Assembly (NCBI GenBank): GCA_030533325.1 | Contig: JAUNJJ010000005.1 | Location: 22,333-86,332 of the forward strand | Length of the DNA stretch: 64,000 nucleotides | Direction: 5' to 3' | Source: Oscillospiraceae bacterium | Lineage (GTDB): Bacteria > Bacillota > Clostridia > Oscillospirales > Ruminococcaceae | Part shown: positions 7,948 to 15,896 of the stretch, one piece after another | How positions within the stretch are numbered: position 1 is the stretch's first letter | Layout: every line of letters starts with the position of its first letter | Translations under genes and position numbers: made by a program | Notes under the pieces: generated by a model | Told to the model about the DNA's origin: nothing | Databases searched by the model: none | The model's input: the letters and a program-made list of their open reading frames with translations, nothing else

Positions 7948-8723
7948 CTTGAAAGCACCTCCTGAGCTAATTCATCATATTCCTGACCTAACTTGTGACC
8001 TGTGAGACAAAGCGGTGTGCCGTTTTCGGAGCTTTTGGCAGCTTCGATAGACTTGCTGATGCTTGTCCTGAATAGCATTTCGCCGTACTTTTCGTTGAGG
8101 GTATCAATCGCCGTCTTGCTGACCTTTGTGCGGTCAACCATTGTCGGAAGTACACCGATAAGGTTCAGCTTCGAGTTGGTGTTTGCCTTGACGAGCTTAG
8201 TGAGTTCTTCAAGTGACTGTAAGCCGTCCATACTGAATTTTTGTGTCTGCACGGGTATCAGCACTCTGTCCGCAGCGGTGAGGGCATTGATAAGGAGCGT
8301 TCCCAGGGACGGCAGACAGTCAATCAGTACGAAGTCATAATCTCCGATCAGGTCTTCCGTAAGTATTCTGCGGAGAATATGCTCCTTTGAGATCATCGTG
8401 AACATGAGAGTTTCCGCATTGGCGAGGTTAATGTCGGTGGGAATGTAGTCCACTCCTGCGGTTTCGCTGTGGCGGATTGCTTTCTGAGCTGTTTCTGCTG
8501 TCAAGGGCGTTCCTGCGTGGAATGACATGATGAGCTGTGTCATAGTCGGGTTGCCGTTCGGTTCATATTTCAGGTACTCGGAGAGGTTTGCCTGCGGATC
8601 GAAGTCCACAAGAAGAACCTTTTTACCGTGGTTCAGAGCAAGACAAGCTCCGAGATTATAGGCTGTAGTCGATTTTCCGACACCGCCTTTCTGATTGCTG
8701 ATTGCGATAATAGTAGTGTCCAT
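7941..8723 (-). CDS. parA: ParA/Soj-type ATPase of the element
   Basis: 260 residues. The deviant Walker A motif KGGVGKSTTAYN lies at the N-terminus, the A' motif in VLLVDFDPQANLSEYL, and Walker B in YDFVLIDCLPSLG, all typical of ParA-family partition ATPases, which bind DNA non-specifically in the ATP form and move ParB-bound DNA. It forms one operon with ssb upstream and parB downstream. It is clearly different in sequence from the chromosomal ParA at 52.3 kb. Confidence 0.9.
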   Translation of the reverse strand: MDTTIIAISNQKGGVGKSTTAYNLGACLALNHGKKVLLVDFDPQANLSEYLKYEPNGNPTMTQLIMSFHAGTPLTAETAQKAIRHSETAGVDYIPTDINLANAETLMFTMISKEHILRRILTEDLIGDYDFVLIDCLPSLGTLLINALTAADRVLIPVQTQKFSMDGLQSLEELTKLVKANTNSKLNLIGVLPTMVDRTKVSKTAIDTLNEKYGEMLFRTSISKSIEAAKSSENGTPLCLTGHKLGQEYDELAQEVLSRC

Positions 8724-8751
8724 TTTCAGTATCCTCCTTTGTGTTTATGGC

Positions 8752-9135
8752 TTAGAACAGCGGATCGTTCTCTGTGCCGATGTAGGGGGTATCGTAGCCG
8801 TCCGCTGTCGGTGTGGTGTTCTTCTTGCCGCCTGAGAAGTGGATTTCCTCGACTTTTACCTCTGTGGAAGAACGCTTCTGACCGTCCTTTTCGTAGCGGT
8901 TGATGTGGACTGCTCCGACAAGCGTTACCATATCGCCCTTGCCGAACCAATCGACGATCACATCGGCGTTGCGGTTCCAGGCGGTGCAGTTGAAGAAGTC
9001 GGTTTCGGGCTTCTCCTCGCCCTTACGCTTCGGACGGTCGCAGGCGATAGTAAACTTGCAAAGGCGGTTATCGCCAACGGTCTTGATTTCGGGATCGGCG
9101 GTCAATCTGCCTGATACCATAAACTTGTTTAACAT
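8752..9135 (-). CDS. ssb: single-stranded DNA-binding protein of the element
   Basis: 127 residues. It is an OB-fold protein: LNKFMVSGRLTADPEIK, CKFTIACDRPKR, FFNCTAWNRNADVIVDWFGKGD and MVTLVGAVHINRYEKDG are standard SSB segments. The tail ends in ENDPLF, resembling the acidic hydrophobic tip that recruits partner proteins. It is first in the leftward operon, driven by a consensus promoter. It likely protects the single strand transferred during conjugation or made during rolling-circle replication. Confidence 0.93.
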   Translation of the reverse strand: MLNKFMVSGRLTADPEIKTVGDNRLCKFTIACDRPKRKGEEKPETDFFNCTAWNRNADVIVDWFGKGDMVTLVGAVHINRYEKDGQKRSSTEVKVEEIHFSGGKKNTTPTADGYDTPYIGTENDPLF

Positions 9136-9188
9136 AAGATTACCTCTCTTTCATGGTCTGTGGGTTGTTTGTGTTTCGTTGTGCTTTT

Positions 9189-9217
9189 ATTATACATCGG
9201 TTTACACCCAATGTCAA
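9189..9217 (-). promoter_or_regulatory. consensus promoter of the ssb-par operon
   Basis: On the minus strand TTGACA (9212-9217), a 17-base spacer and TATAAT (9189-9194) match the vegetative sigma consensus at all 12 positions. The spacer includes the octamer CACCCAAT (plus-strand reading, 9205-9212), which recurs in the divergent promoter at 9318. Confidence 0.85.
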
Positions 9218-9317
9218 GTATAATTTAGAGAAGAAAATGATTTTTGTAGAAGCGCAGCAATCAGCATACCGAAAATCGGGTTTCCCCAGTGTGCTTTGTA
9301 TAAATTTCCGATTATGC

Positions 9318-9346
9318 TTGACTTTGCACCCAATATCTGATAGAAT
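9318..9346 (+). promoter_or_regulatory. promoter of the zinc-ribbon/ADP-ribosyltransferase pair
   Basis: TTGACT (9318-9323), 17-base spacer, TAGAAT (9341-9346), 37 bases before the TTG start at 9384. The spacer contains CACCCAAT (9327-9334), shared with the divergent ssb promoter, so one regulator may bind both. Confidence 0.75.
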
Positions 9347-9383
9347 AGGAATATAGACCTATTCTAAGACAGGGGGAATACGC

Positions 9384-9797
9384 TTGATTACCCGTAAATG
9401 CGAAATGTGCGGAATGGAGTTTCAGACTGCCTCTAACCGTGCAAAATACTGTATCTATTGCCGCGATAAGGTTCAGGTCCAGAGGAACAGAGCCTATGCG
9501 GAGAAGAAAAAGTCCGGCTCTGTCGTGAAGATCGGCAGCGAACAGGTTTGTCCGATCTGCGGTAAGACCTATACCGTGACCTCCGGCTCTCAGAAATACT
9601 GCACAGAATGTACTCCGAAGCAGAAGCGGAAGAAAGCTCCGCCGAACACGGAATATCTCAAAGGGCATTACGATTATATCCGTGTCAATGTGCCGAAGGG
9701 AGAGCGTGAGAAGATCAAGGCTTATGCGGAGTCTCATGGTATGAGCGTGAATAAGCTCTTTCTCACGGCGTTGGAAGAATATAAAAAGAATCATTGA
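9384..9797 (+). CDS. double zinc-ribbon protein with a ribbon-helix-helix-like C-terminus
   Basis: 137 residues starting at TTG, with AGGGGGAA eight bases upstream. Two four-cysteine zinc ribbons are visible: CEMCGMEFQTASNRAKYCIYC (two CxxC pairs, residues 5-25) and CPICGKTY...KYCTEC (about 52-72). The C-terminus (YIRVNVPKGEREKIKAYAES, then GMSVNKLFLTALEEY) looks like a ribbon-helix-helix DNA-binding fold. It is probably a transcription factor of the element, possibly acting on the two divergent promoters beside it. The ADP-ribosyltransferase gene follows 13 bases later, so it could also serve as regulator or antitoxin for that protein; this is inference. Confidence 0.7.
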   Translation: MITRKCEMCGMEFQTASNRAKYCIYCRDKVQVQRNRAYAEKKKSGSVVKIGSEQVCPICGKTYTVTSGSQKYCTECTPKQKRKKAPPNTEYLKGHYDYIRVNVPKGEREKIKAYAESHGMSVNKLFLTALEEYKKNH

Positions 9798-9810
9798 AGG
9801 AGCGATTGTA

Positions 9811-10494
9811 GTGTTTTTAGATACTTTTATGAACAAGAAAAACTATGGAAAATTACTTGACATTAGCATTAACGAGGATGAATATCATGAGTTCACTTCA
9901 AATGAAGATGCAAATAAATGGGGGCATCTTTTATATGATGATTGGGCAAAGGAATATGAAAAAAATGAGGGAATGTATGATTATCATGATACGCCAATCT
10001 TTTTATATACTGGAACTGCTTACAGAATAATAAATGATTATAAACGTGGTGGAGCAGTCTCAATTTCTCCTTCAAATAAGAAAATGGCAGATTGCAGTAT
10101 TCCTGAAGCGATTCATTCCGCCCCTCATATTTCAGAGAAAATTGTAGTATATAGAATCATTTCAGGAGATGTATGTGATTATTTTAAAAATATTGATGGC
10201 TATTTTAGCCCTTTATTTGAAAAAGCATTTTTAAGTTCAAGCTTATTGCGCGACAAAATATCTGAACATATCTCAACACTTAAAGATCCTGATCATCCTA
10301 TTTTGCTAAAAATATATGTTCCTGAAAATACAGAAGCAGTATTTGTGAACTCAATCGGTGGCTTTAATGATAGTGCAGAAGCTGAACTTCTCATTAATCA
10401 CAACCAATATTTATACCCCATAAAATACCCTTACGTCAATAAAACACATAACATATTATGTGTTGAATGCTTACTAAGCAATAGGGCATTTTAA
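9811..10494 (+). CDS. stand-alone mono-ADP-ribosyltransferase (R-S-E class)
   Basis: 227 residues; GTG start with AAGGAG eight bases upstream. The second half shows the three signatures of the ADP-ribosyltransferase exoenzyme fold: Arg in VVYRIISGD (R115), the STS-like segment AFLSSSL (142-144), and the ExE motif in SAEAELLINH (E190, E192), followed by the usual strand YLYPIK. ExE enzymes usually modify arginine. There is no signal peptide, so it acts inside the producing cell or must be delivered. The gene is noticeably richer in A+T than its neighbours, suggesting separate acquisition. Possible roles: toxin of a toxin-antitoxin pair, anti-phage effector, or host modification. Target unknown. 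Confidence 0.8.
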   Translation: MFLDTFMNKKNYGKLLDISINEDEYHEFTSNEDANKWGHLLYDDWAKEYEKNEGMYDYHDTPIFLYTGTAYRIINDYKRGGAVSISPSNKKMADCSIPEAIHSAPHISEKIVVYRIISGDVCDYFKNIDGYFSPLFEKAFLSSSLLRDKISEHISTLKDPDHPILLKIYVPENTEAVFVNSIGGFNDSAEAELLINHNQYLYPIKYPYVNKTHNILCVECLLSNRAF

Positions 10495-10498
10495 ATAA

Positions 10499-11899
10499 TC
10501 ACTCCAAATCCCCATTCTTATTCTTCTTCCGCTTCTGCTCCTGAACACTACGCTCATTCCGCAGATATTCCTCGATAGTCCGCTGTGCTTTGGACAGATC
10601 CTGTGCTTTCTGCTTGACTGCCTTATACTCGTTATTTTTCTGTGAACGCTCTTGCATAAGGGCGTTTATTTTTTGCTCCAAAAGCTCCGCTGTCGGGATA
10701 TGACCGTCAGGATACCATTCCAATATCTGACGGCGGGTTTCCCCGTAAGAATTCAGCTCGGCACTATGCTCCTTTCGATACTTCTGAGCCTGCCTGCCGC
10801 TGAGAGTTTTCAGCTCGTCTTGTACTGCTTTCAGCTTGCGGTACTGCCTGATGACTTTGAGCTGTGCCTTGTAATCCTCTATCTGCGTCTGGAGCGTATT
10901 CAGGTCACCCGTGAGCGCAGCCCACTGAGCGCAGGCAAGCATGGTTTCTCCTTGCAGATGTTCGGGTTCAATGCCGTACTGCGTGATGATATTTTTTGCG
11001 ATACTGGCGAGTTTCATATTGCCCCTGTCGATGGCATCACGGACGAACTTGTTTTTTTGTTTGGTGACGGTCTGTCTGACCTTGATCCTCGGCACATATT
11101 CCATACCGCCCCTGTACTGTGCGATACGGTTTTTGATCTGCTCTGTCTCATAATACCAGCCGAGTGTTCGGGCACGAGTCATTTTGGCTCTCGGATTACG
11201 TTCTTTCTGCTCGGCAAGCATAAATTTGAGGTCAATTTTATGGTCGGGATTGTAGTCAACAATGATGCCGTGCCTTCTGCACTTTTCAAGGAAATCTTCA
11301 AAATCATCGCTCTCCTTTATAACCTCATCAATGGCATATTTCAGCTTGGCTTTCCACGATACGCCCCTACGGTTCATATCCCATTCCCAATGGGACATTC
11401 CCTTATTGTTTTCAGGGTGTTCGATCACAGAAAGCTGATGCTTTCTGCATACCTCATCGGACAGCACTCTGAGCTTCTTCCACATACGTTCATTGACCTT
11501 TCCCTGATTGTTCAAAGTCTGGAAAGTATGCTTGTTTACCATGTTGGTATTATTGAAGATGCAATGCAGATGAATATGCCCTTTATCGGTATGTACGGCA
11601 AGAAAGTATTGGTACTGATCGCTGAGGAACTTTTCACATATTTCCTTGCCGATTTCCATAGCCTTTTCGGACGTGACTTCCCCAGGCTGAAAGCTGATGA
11701 TAAAGTGTTGTGCCAGTACGGAGCTTCTTCCTGTTCCGGTTGCTGTCACATCGGCAAAATCTTTGGCAGCCTTGTCGGGGTTACGGCTGCACATAAAGGT
11801 GCTGATGAGCCTGCCGTTGTCTGTCTTGTCAGCGGCAGCAATATAGGCTAAGGCTTTATGCACTGTAGCTGTGATTGGAAATATTTTAGTTGCTGCCAT
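10499..11899 (-). CDS. mobA: MOBP-type relaxase
   Basis: 466 residues. Motif I with the likely nicking tyrosine is near the N-terminus (HKALAYIAAADKT, Y19). The metal-binding three-histidine motif is AVHTDKGHIHLHCIFNN (H108, H110, H112). The C-terminal half is basic and coiled-coil-like and probably holds DNA-processing or export signals. The enzyme nicks at oriT, attaches to the 5' end and pilots the strand through a conjugation channel. Its start lies inside the end of the mobC frame (52-base overlap), so the two are co-translated. The candidate oriT lies just upstream of mobC. Confidence 0.9.
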   Translation of the reverse strand: MAATKIFPITATVHKALAYIAAADKTDNGRLISTFMCSRNPDKAAKDFADVTATGTGRSSVLAQHFIISFQPGEVTSEKAMEIGKEICEKFLSDQYQYFLAVHTDKGHIHLHCIFNNTNMVNKHTFQTLNNQGKVNERMWKKLRVLSDEVCRKHQLSVIEHPENNKGMSHWEWDMNRRGVSWKAKLKYAIDEVIKESDDFEDFLEKCRRHGIIVDYNPDHKIDLKFMLAEQKERNPRAKMTRARTLGWYYETEQIKNRIAQYRGGMEYVPRIKVRQTVTKQKNKFVRDAIDRGNMKLASIAKNIITQYGIEPEHLQGETMLACAQWAALTGDLNTLQTQIEDYKAQLKVIRQYRKLKAVQDELKTLSGRQAQKYRKEHSAELNSYGETRRQILEWYPDGHIPTAELLEQKINALMQERSQKNNEYKAVKQKAQDLSKAQRTIEEYLRNERSVQEQKRKKNKNGDLE

Positions 11900-12192
11900 A
11901 TCCTCTCCACTCCGTCCTCGATTTGCGTTAAGTCCTCACGGTACACTTTATCGGTGCTGTTCACTCTGACGGCAATCTGATTGATATTTGCCGAGATATT
12001 TTTCATCAGGCGGAGCATCTCCTGTAACTCATCGGCGTTGAACTTTACGATAAGTGTCTCGAAGAAAGCGATACGCATAAACTCGCTCTTTGACTTATAA
12101 CCGCTGAGCAGGAACTTCTGCTGTAGAAAGTCATATTCCTCCTGTGTCAGCCTTACCTGAACACTCCTTGTTCTTTTAATTTTCTCGTCCAT
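11848..12192 (-). CDS. mobC: MobC-type relaxosome accessory protein
   Basis: 114 residues with an N-terminal ribbon-helix-helix-like segment (RTRSVQVRLTQEEYDFLQQ, then SGYKSKSEFMRIAF) and the MobC C-terminal signature (MKNISANINQIAVRVNST). MobC proteins bind oriT, help melt it and load the relaxase. A ribosome binding site (GGAGGAAGA) precedes ATG at 12192. The gene overlaps the relaxase gene, in the usual order. Confidence 0.88.
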   Translation of the reverse strand: MDEKIKRTRSVQVRLTQEEYDFLQQKFLLSGYKSKSEFMRIAFFETLIVKFNADELQEMLRLMKNISANINQIAVRVNSTDKVYREDLTQIEDGVERIWQQLKYFQSQLQCIKP

Positions 12193-12246
12193 TCTTCCTC
12201 CTTTGTATTCGGGGTTTTAGGGGCAGATGCCCTCTGACAAGCTACC

Positions 12247-12327
12247 GTACTTATGCGCTCAAATCTCGGATTTGTAGTGCATAAGTACCATGCTTGCTGG
12301 TTTTCTGACCGCCCGACAGGGGCGGTC
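12247..12327. other. candidate origin of transfer (oriT)
   Basis: Directly upstream of mobC there is a nested inverted-repeat set. The outer arms are GTACTTATGC (12247-12256) and GCATAAGTAC (12279-12288), enclosing a small hairpin AAATC-TCG-GATTT (12261-12273). A second strong hairpin follows: GACCGCCC (12307-12314) and GGGCGGTC (12320-12327), loop GACAG. Position next to relaxase and MobC genes plus inverted repeats are hallmarks of oriT. The TTATGCGCTC segment loosely recalls mobilizable-plasmid nick regions. The exact nick site cannot be assigned. Confidence 0.6.
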
Positions 12328-12532
12328 TGCATATTGTGCCTGCGGCGCTTGTTTTTTCCGCACTTTTGTTCGATGACTGTGCAGAAAGTCGGGAGATTCA
12401 TACTCCCTCACCTTACTACCGACAAATATGAGAATGGGACATAGGAAAATATGAAAGTTCACAGAAATTTTACATTTGAATACGGAGCAGTATGACAATC
12501 CGAATGTACTGCTTCAAAATACCGAACAATGA

Positions 12533-12561
12533 TTGCAATATTGGAAAAACTGTGGTAGAAT
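12533..12561 (+). promoter_or_regulatory. promoter of the WYL regulator gene
   Basis: TTGCAA (12533-12538), 17-base spacer, TAGAAT (12556-12561), 36 bases before the start codon. The leader contains a run of eight G residues (12584-12591) that serves as the ribosome binding region. Confidence 0.6.
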
Positions 12562-12597
12562 AAATATGATGTATTATCTATATGGGGGGGGCTTACT

Positions 12598-13575
12598 ATG
12601 GACAGAGAACGGATACTATATATACTCAATTATCTATCGAGGTATACAGATGAAAACCATGCAGTATCAATCAAAGATATAAAGGAACATCTTGCCCAAG
12701 TCAACGGTATAAAGAATGTTGACGATGCCACAATTCGGCGTGATATTGCAAGACTGATAAATGCTGGCAACAACATCGTAAAAGTAAACCGTGATCATAA
12801 TCGGGCTTACTATGCACTGATCGGAAAAGGGTTCTCTCTATCTGAGATACGCTGTCTTATTGACTCCGTAACGCTTAATACTTCACTTTCACCTGCTCAT
12901 AGAGAAAAACTCATCAGGAAGTTTGAGGGAATGTGTTCCGATGAAGAAAAGAAACAGCTTGTCAGCCGTATAGAAGTTGTGGAACGAAGCACTGTATCTG
13001 CTGACCTATTGAAGAATCTGGACAAGCTCCACAGCCTGATAGCGGAAAAGCGAACAATAGACTTTGCGTACAGCGAGTATGATGAAGCTCTACATCATAT
13101 CGAAAGCAAGGACTTTTATGAGCTGCTGCCTGTGAATATCTCTTTTCAGGATAAGCATTACTATCTGAAATGTTACAGAAAAATAGATGATGTGTGGCTC
13201 GTTTTTCGCATTGACCGTATGAGGGAAATAGAAAGTGGATACGTCACGAAACGCCGCCCGCCCAAAACGGAAAAACCATTTTATTTTTCAGCGGATATGT
13301 ACGAACCTGAACGCAATACCATTGTAACGCTGAAAGTAAAACTATCTATGGTCAATGATCTGTTGGAAAAATTAGGTGAGTATGCTGCGTATTCTCCCTG
13401 CCGTGATGACAAGGAGTACGGTATCCTGACTGTCCGTGCAGGAATAAACAAGAGCTTCTACCTGTTTCTGCTTGGCTGCGGCAGCGGTGTCGAACTTGTT
13501 TCTCCGCCGGAGATAAGAGCTGAGTATCTGACAGAGGTCAGAAAAATGCTCGGTGCATACAAAGAGGGTTTATAA
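12598..13575 (+). CDS. WYL-domain transcriptional regulator
   Basis: 325 residues. An N-terminal winged helix (MDRERILYILNYLSRYTDEN, then DDATIRRDIARLINAGNNIV) is followed by a WYL domain (SLIAEKRTIDFAYSEYDE, ELLPVNISFQDKHYYLKCYRK, RIDRMREIE) and the WCX-like C-terminal domain. WYL proteins are ligand-responsive regulators, many tied to mobile elements and defence loci, where they sense nucleic acid or nucleotide signals. The start ATG follows a G8 tract by six bases; slippage in this tract would alter ribosome binding. It probably controls element genes, perhaps including the adjacent promoter at 13585. Confidence 0.88.
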   Translation: MDRERILYILNYLSRYTDENHAVSIKDIKEHLAQVNGIKNVDDATIRRDIARLINAGNNIVKVNRDHNRAYYALIGKGFSLSEIRCLIDSVTLNTSLSPAHREKLIRKFEGMCSDEEKKQLVSRIEVVERSTVSADLLKNLDKLHSLIAEKRTIDFAYSEYDEALHHIESKDFYELLPVNISFQDKHYYLKCYRKIDDVWLVFRIDRMREIESGYVTKRRPPKTEKPFYFSADMYEPERNTIVTLKVKLSMVNDLLEKLGEYAAYSPCRDDKEYGILTVRAGINKSFYLFLLGCGSGVELVSPPEIRAEYLTEVRKMLGAYKEGL

Positions 13576-13584
13576 GCATATGTA

Positions 13585-13613
13585 TTGACACCGACCATGC
13601 TTTGTTGTATAAT
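13585..13613 (+). promoter_or_regulatory. perfect consensus promoter before the small SH3-like gene
   Basis: TTGACA (13585-13590), 17-base spacer, TATAAT (13608-13613): all 12 consensus positions match at ideal spacing. It lies 10 bases after the WYL gene stop and should be strong unless repressed. Confidence 0.85.
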
Positions 13614-13643
13614 GGAACAAGTGTTGATCGGGAGGTTATTACA

Positions 13644-13841
13644 ATGATGGATTCTGTTACGGTTGGTGCAAAGGTCAGGCTCACGGAGAATGACAGCAGC
13701 GGCTATCCTGTTGGTGCTGTTGCTACGATACTTTACATAGATGACCTTGATAATGTTTTCGTGGAATGGACTGACGGCAAGCTGACTTCTTTTCCTGATA
13801 ATCAGCTAAGAAAACGATTTGAGAAAACCGATAAGGCATAA
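13644..13841 (+). CDS. small SH3-like protein (DUF4926/DUF4314-like)
   Basis: 65 residues from the ATG at 13644, which has a good ribosome binding site (GGGAGG, eight bases upstream). The sequence VTVGAKVRLTENDSSGYPVG, then AVATILYIDD and VFVEWTDGKLTSFPDNQL, resembles small beta-barrel DUF4926/DUF4314-type proteins of unknown role. A perfect promoter lies 30 bases upstream and a terminator downstream, so it is a stand-alone, potentially highly expressed gene. Confidence 0.65.
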   Translation: MMDSVTVGAKVRLTENDSSGYPVGAVATILYIDDLDNVFVEWTDGKLTSFPDNQLRKRFEKTDKA

Positions 13842-13847
13842 AACAGC

Positions 13848-13879
13848 AAACGCTGCTACCGTGAATGGTAACAGCGTTT
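13848..13879. terminator. bidirectional terminator between convergent genes
   Basis: AAACGCTGCTACC (13848-13860) pairs with GGTAACAGCGTTT (13867-13879) with one mismatch and a 6-base loop. An A-run and a T-run flank it, serving both the small + strand gene and the SLOG gene on the minus strand. Confidence 0.8.
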
Positions 13880-13882
13880 TTA

Positions 13883-14362
13883 TTATGCTCTTTTTTCTTC
13901 TGCAAGATTGATAATATCCTTGCCCTGCTTCTCGGCATACTTAACCGTTCTGTACGCTCCGCCGCTTTTGTGCTGAATACAGCATACCACAAGGTCTGAC
14001 CTGTCCACAAGATTTCTGTTACGGACTTGGATAGCAGACTTCGGGTGCGCTTCTGCGGACTCTGCACATACCTCGACTTCATCATAGTAGCCGAGGTATT
14101 CTTTTTCGTTGTCACGGTACTCGGCTTTCATATACGGCAGGACCAGAGTAAAATGGGTATTCCCATAACCGTGACTGCTGACAGCTCTCTTGACAGCAGC
14201 CGAAGCTAACAAGTCAAAGTCTCCGTCTCGACCAATGAGAAACTCCACATACTCCTTTTGTGTGATCAGATCACGCAGGAGATTATCAAGCTGGTACTCG
14301 ATCTCTGATGCCCGTTCAATGTACCGATGCCCGAAAAAACTGACGGTGTAGATACTAAGCAT
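13883..14362 (-). CDS. SLOG-family (DUF1273/YpsA-like) protein
   Basis: 159 residues. YTVSFFGHRYIE at the N-terminus, FLIGRDGDFDLLASAAVKRA in the middle and SDLVVCCIQHKSGGAYRTVKYAEKQGKDIINL near the end are the Rossmann-like motifs of the SLOG superfamily, which binds nucleotide-derived ligands. SLOG proteins are frequent in mobile elements and some defence systems. A single gene without an obvious effector partner is seen here. The ribosome binding site AAAGGAG precedes the ATG at 14362. Confidence 0.75.
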   Translation of the reverse strand: MLSIYTVSFFGHRYIERASEIEYQLDNLLRDLITQKEYVEFLIGRDGDFDLLASAAVKRAVSSHGYGNTHFTLVLPYMKAEYRDNEKEYLGYYDEVEVCAESAEAHPKSAIQVRNRNLVDRSDLVVCCIQHKSGGAYRTVKYAEKQGKDIINLAEEKRA

Positions 14363-14623
14363 GGCGCATACTCCTTTGCATACAGTCTATACTAAGTATA
14401 ACACGGTATCAATGTGGTGTCAACCTGACTGCATACAAGAACGAAATAAAATGGTATGATAATAGTGAAACCTGCTAAGAAAAATCAATAGGCAAAACAG
14501 CCAAAGTTGAAAGCGGCATTTTGTTGAAAGTGTTGAGATGCAGAAACTGTTGAAGGGTATAGCAAAGACAGCGTCAGAAAAGCAGCTTTCAAACGCTTGA
14601 TGAGTATGTTCTTTCAGTATCAG

Positions 14624-15814
14624 TTATGTTTCAGAATAAAGCTCCATGACCTTGCCGTAGTAAACACGAAGGAACTTGTTCAGACCAGCAATCATAGCTT
14701 CTTTGCCGCATTTGCCCTCGCTACGTTTCTTCTGTATAAAGTCATAGACAGGATCGCCATTAGGTTTATGCTTAATAAGTGACTGCATGATCTCGTAGCC
14801 GGTCTTACGAAGATAGGAGTTGCCGCGTTTGGATATCTTCCTCTCCGAAGCGTTGAATGCACCGGACTGGTAAGGCGGTGCATCAATGCCGGCATAAGCA
14901 ATCAGGGAGTGCTTGTTCCTGAAACGCCGCACATCGCCGATCTCGGCAATGATGCGCGGTGCAAGGATATCTCCGATGCAATTCATATCTCTGACAACGG
15001 AATATTCAGGCAAGGTCTTGCAAATTTTCTGCATTTGTGCTAAAATGGTATTGCGTGATTCCTCTGTCGAGTGAATCATCCTAATGGCTTCCTTAACAGC
15101 AATTTTGACGGATTGGGAGTTAGGAAGCGATGGGATACCGTTTTGAGCAAGGGCAAAGATTTCTGCTGCCTTTCGTTCGTTGCAACGGTATCCCATTTTC
15201 TTTGCCCATTTGCAGTAATCAGCAGTAAACCTCTTTTCGCCCATTTTAAGAATCGTCTGAAAATGAACGTATCGGCTAACAAATTCAGTCAGCTTATGGT
15301 TGTCCTTTTGATCCTGAAGAAGGTTGGATATACCGGGCATGACTTGATCCAGCAGATTGCTGAAATTCACCTTTGCTTTCACGAGGATAGCAGTGACCTG
15401 ATAGTATTGCCGCGCAAGAAAACGCAGTTCAGCATATGTATCCGGAGCATCATAAGCATTGGTCAGATCAGACCAGTATGTGATACCGAAGGACGCAATG
15501 CGTGCAGCGTCGATCTTGTCGGTCTTGGCACGGCGAATGCTCTGTGCACAAAACTTTTTCATCCTCAAAGCATTGACGCAGCAAACAAAAATGCTGTGCG
15601 ATGCCAGATAAGAAGCTACAGGCAGATGATAATGCCCTGTATCTTCTAAGACAACACGGGTTTCTTCATCAAATGAATTGATCAGAGAAACCAATGAATC
15701 GAGTTCATCGGCAGTGTGATTCATTTCAAAAGGCGGCTTGACAACTTCACCACCGGGCTTCAGGATGCAAACCGTACTCTTTCCTTTTGAAACATCAATT
15801 CCTACACTGATCAT
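14624..15814 (-). CDS. IS110-family transposase (DEDD recombinase)
   Basis: 396 residues from the ATG at 15814; an in-frame ATG at 15877 would add 21 residues, but MISVGIDVSKGKSTV is the usual family N-terminus. The N-terminal RuvC-like DEDD domain is visible (GIDVSKGKS, RVVLEDTGHYHLPVASYL, RAKTDKIDAARIASFG), and the C-terminal transposase_20 domain (MNCIGDILAPRIIAEIGDV, RFRNKHSLIAYAGIDAPPYQSG, KRGNSYLRKTGYEIMQS) with its serine region. Members insert using a bridge RNA encoded by the element. The gene is full length. Element ends lack inverted repeats in this family and are not assigned. Confidence 0.92.
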   Translation of the reverse strand: MISVGIDVSKGKSTVCILKPGGEVVKPPFEMNHTADELDSLVSLINSFDEETRVVLEDTGHYHLPVASYLASHSIFVCCVNALRMKKFCAQSIRRAKTDKIDAARIASFGITYWSDLTNAYDAPDTYAELRFLARQYYQVTAILVKAKVNFSNLLDQVMPGISNLLQDQKDNHKLTEFVSRYVHFQTILKMGEKRFTADYCKWAKKMGYRCNERKAAEIFALAQNGIPSLPNSQSVKIAVKEAIRMIHSTEESRNTILAQMQKICKTLPEYSVVRDMNCIGDILAPRIIAEIGDVRRFRNKHSLIAYAGIDAPPYQSGAFNASERKISKRGNSYLRKTGYEIMQSLIKHKPNGDPVYDFIQKKRSEGKCGKEAMIAGLNKFLRVYYGKVMELYSET

Positions 15815-15896
15815 AATGATACCTACTTTCTGAAAAAGATTTGTAATGTTTCCGCTCAGGAGCTTATTAAAATTCATTTTGGTTAGTTACACGCAC

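Noticed and set aside
1..12260. TTGAGCGCAT at the window start matching the candidate oriT strand
   Set aside because: Only ten bases match, with no inverted repeat beside it; likely chance.
14597..15649. Plus-strand frames opposite the IS110 transposase
   Set aside because: Antisense shadows; low-complexity translations without starts or motifs.
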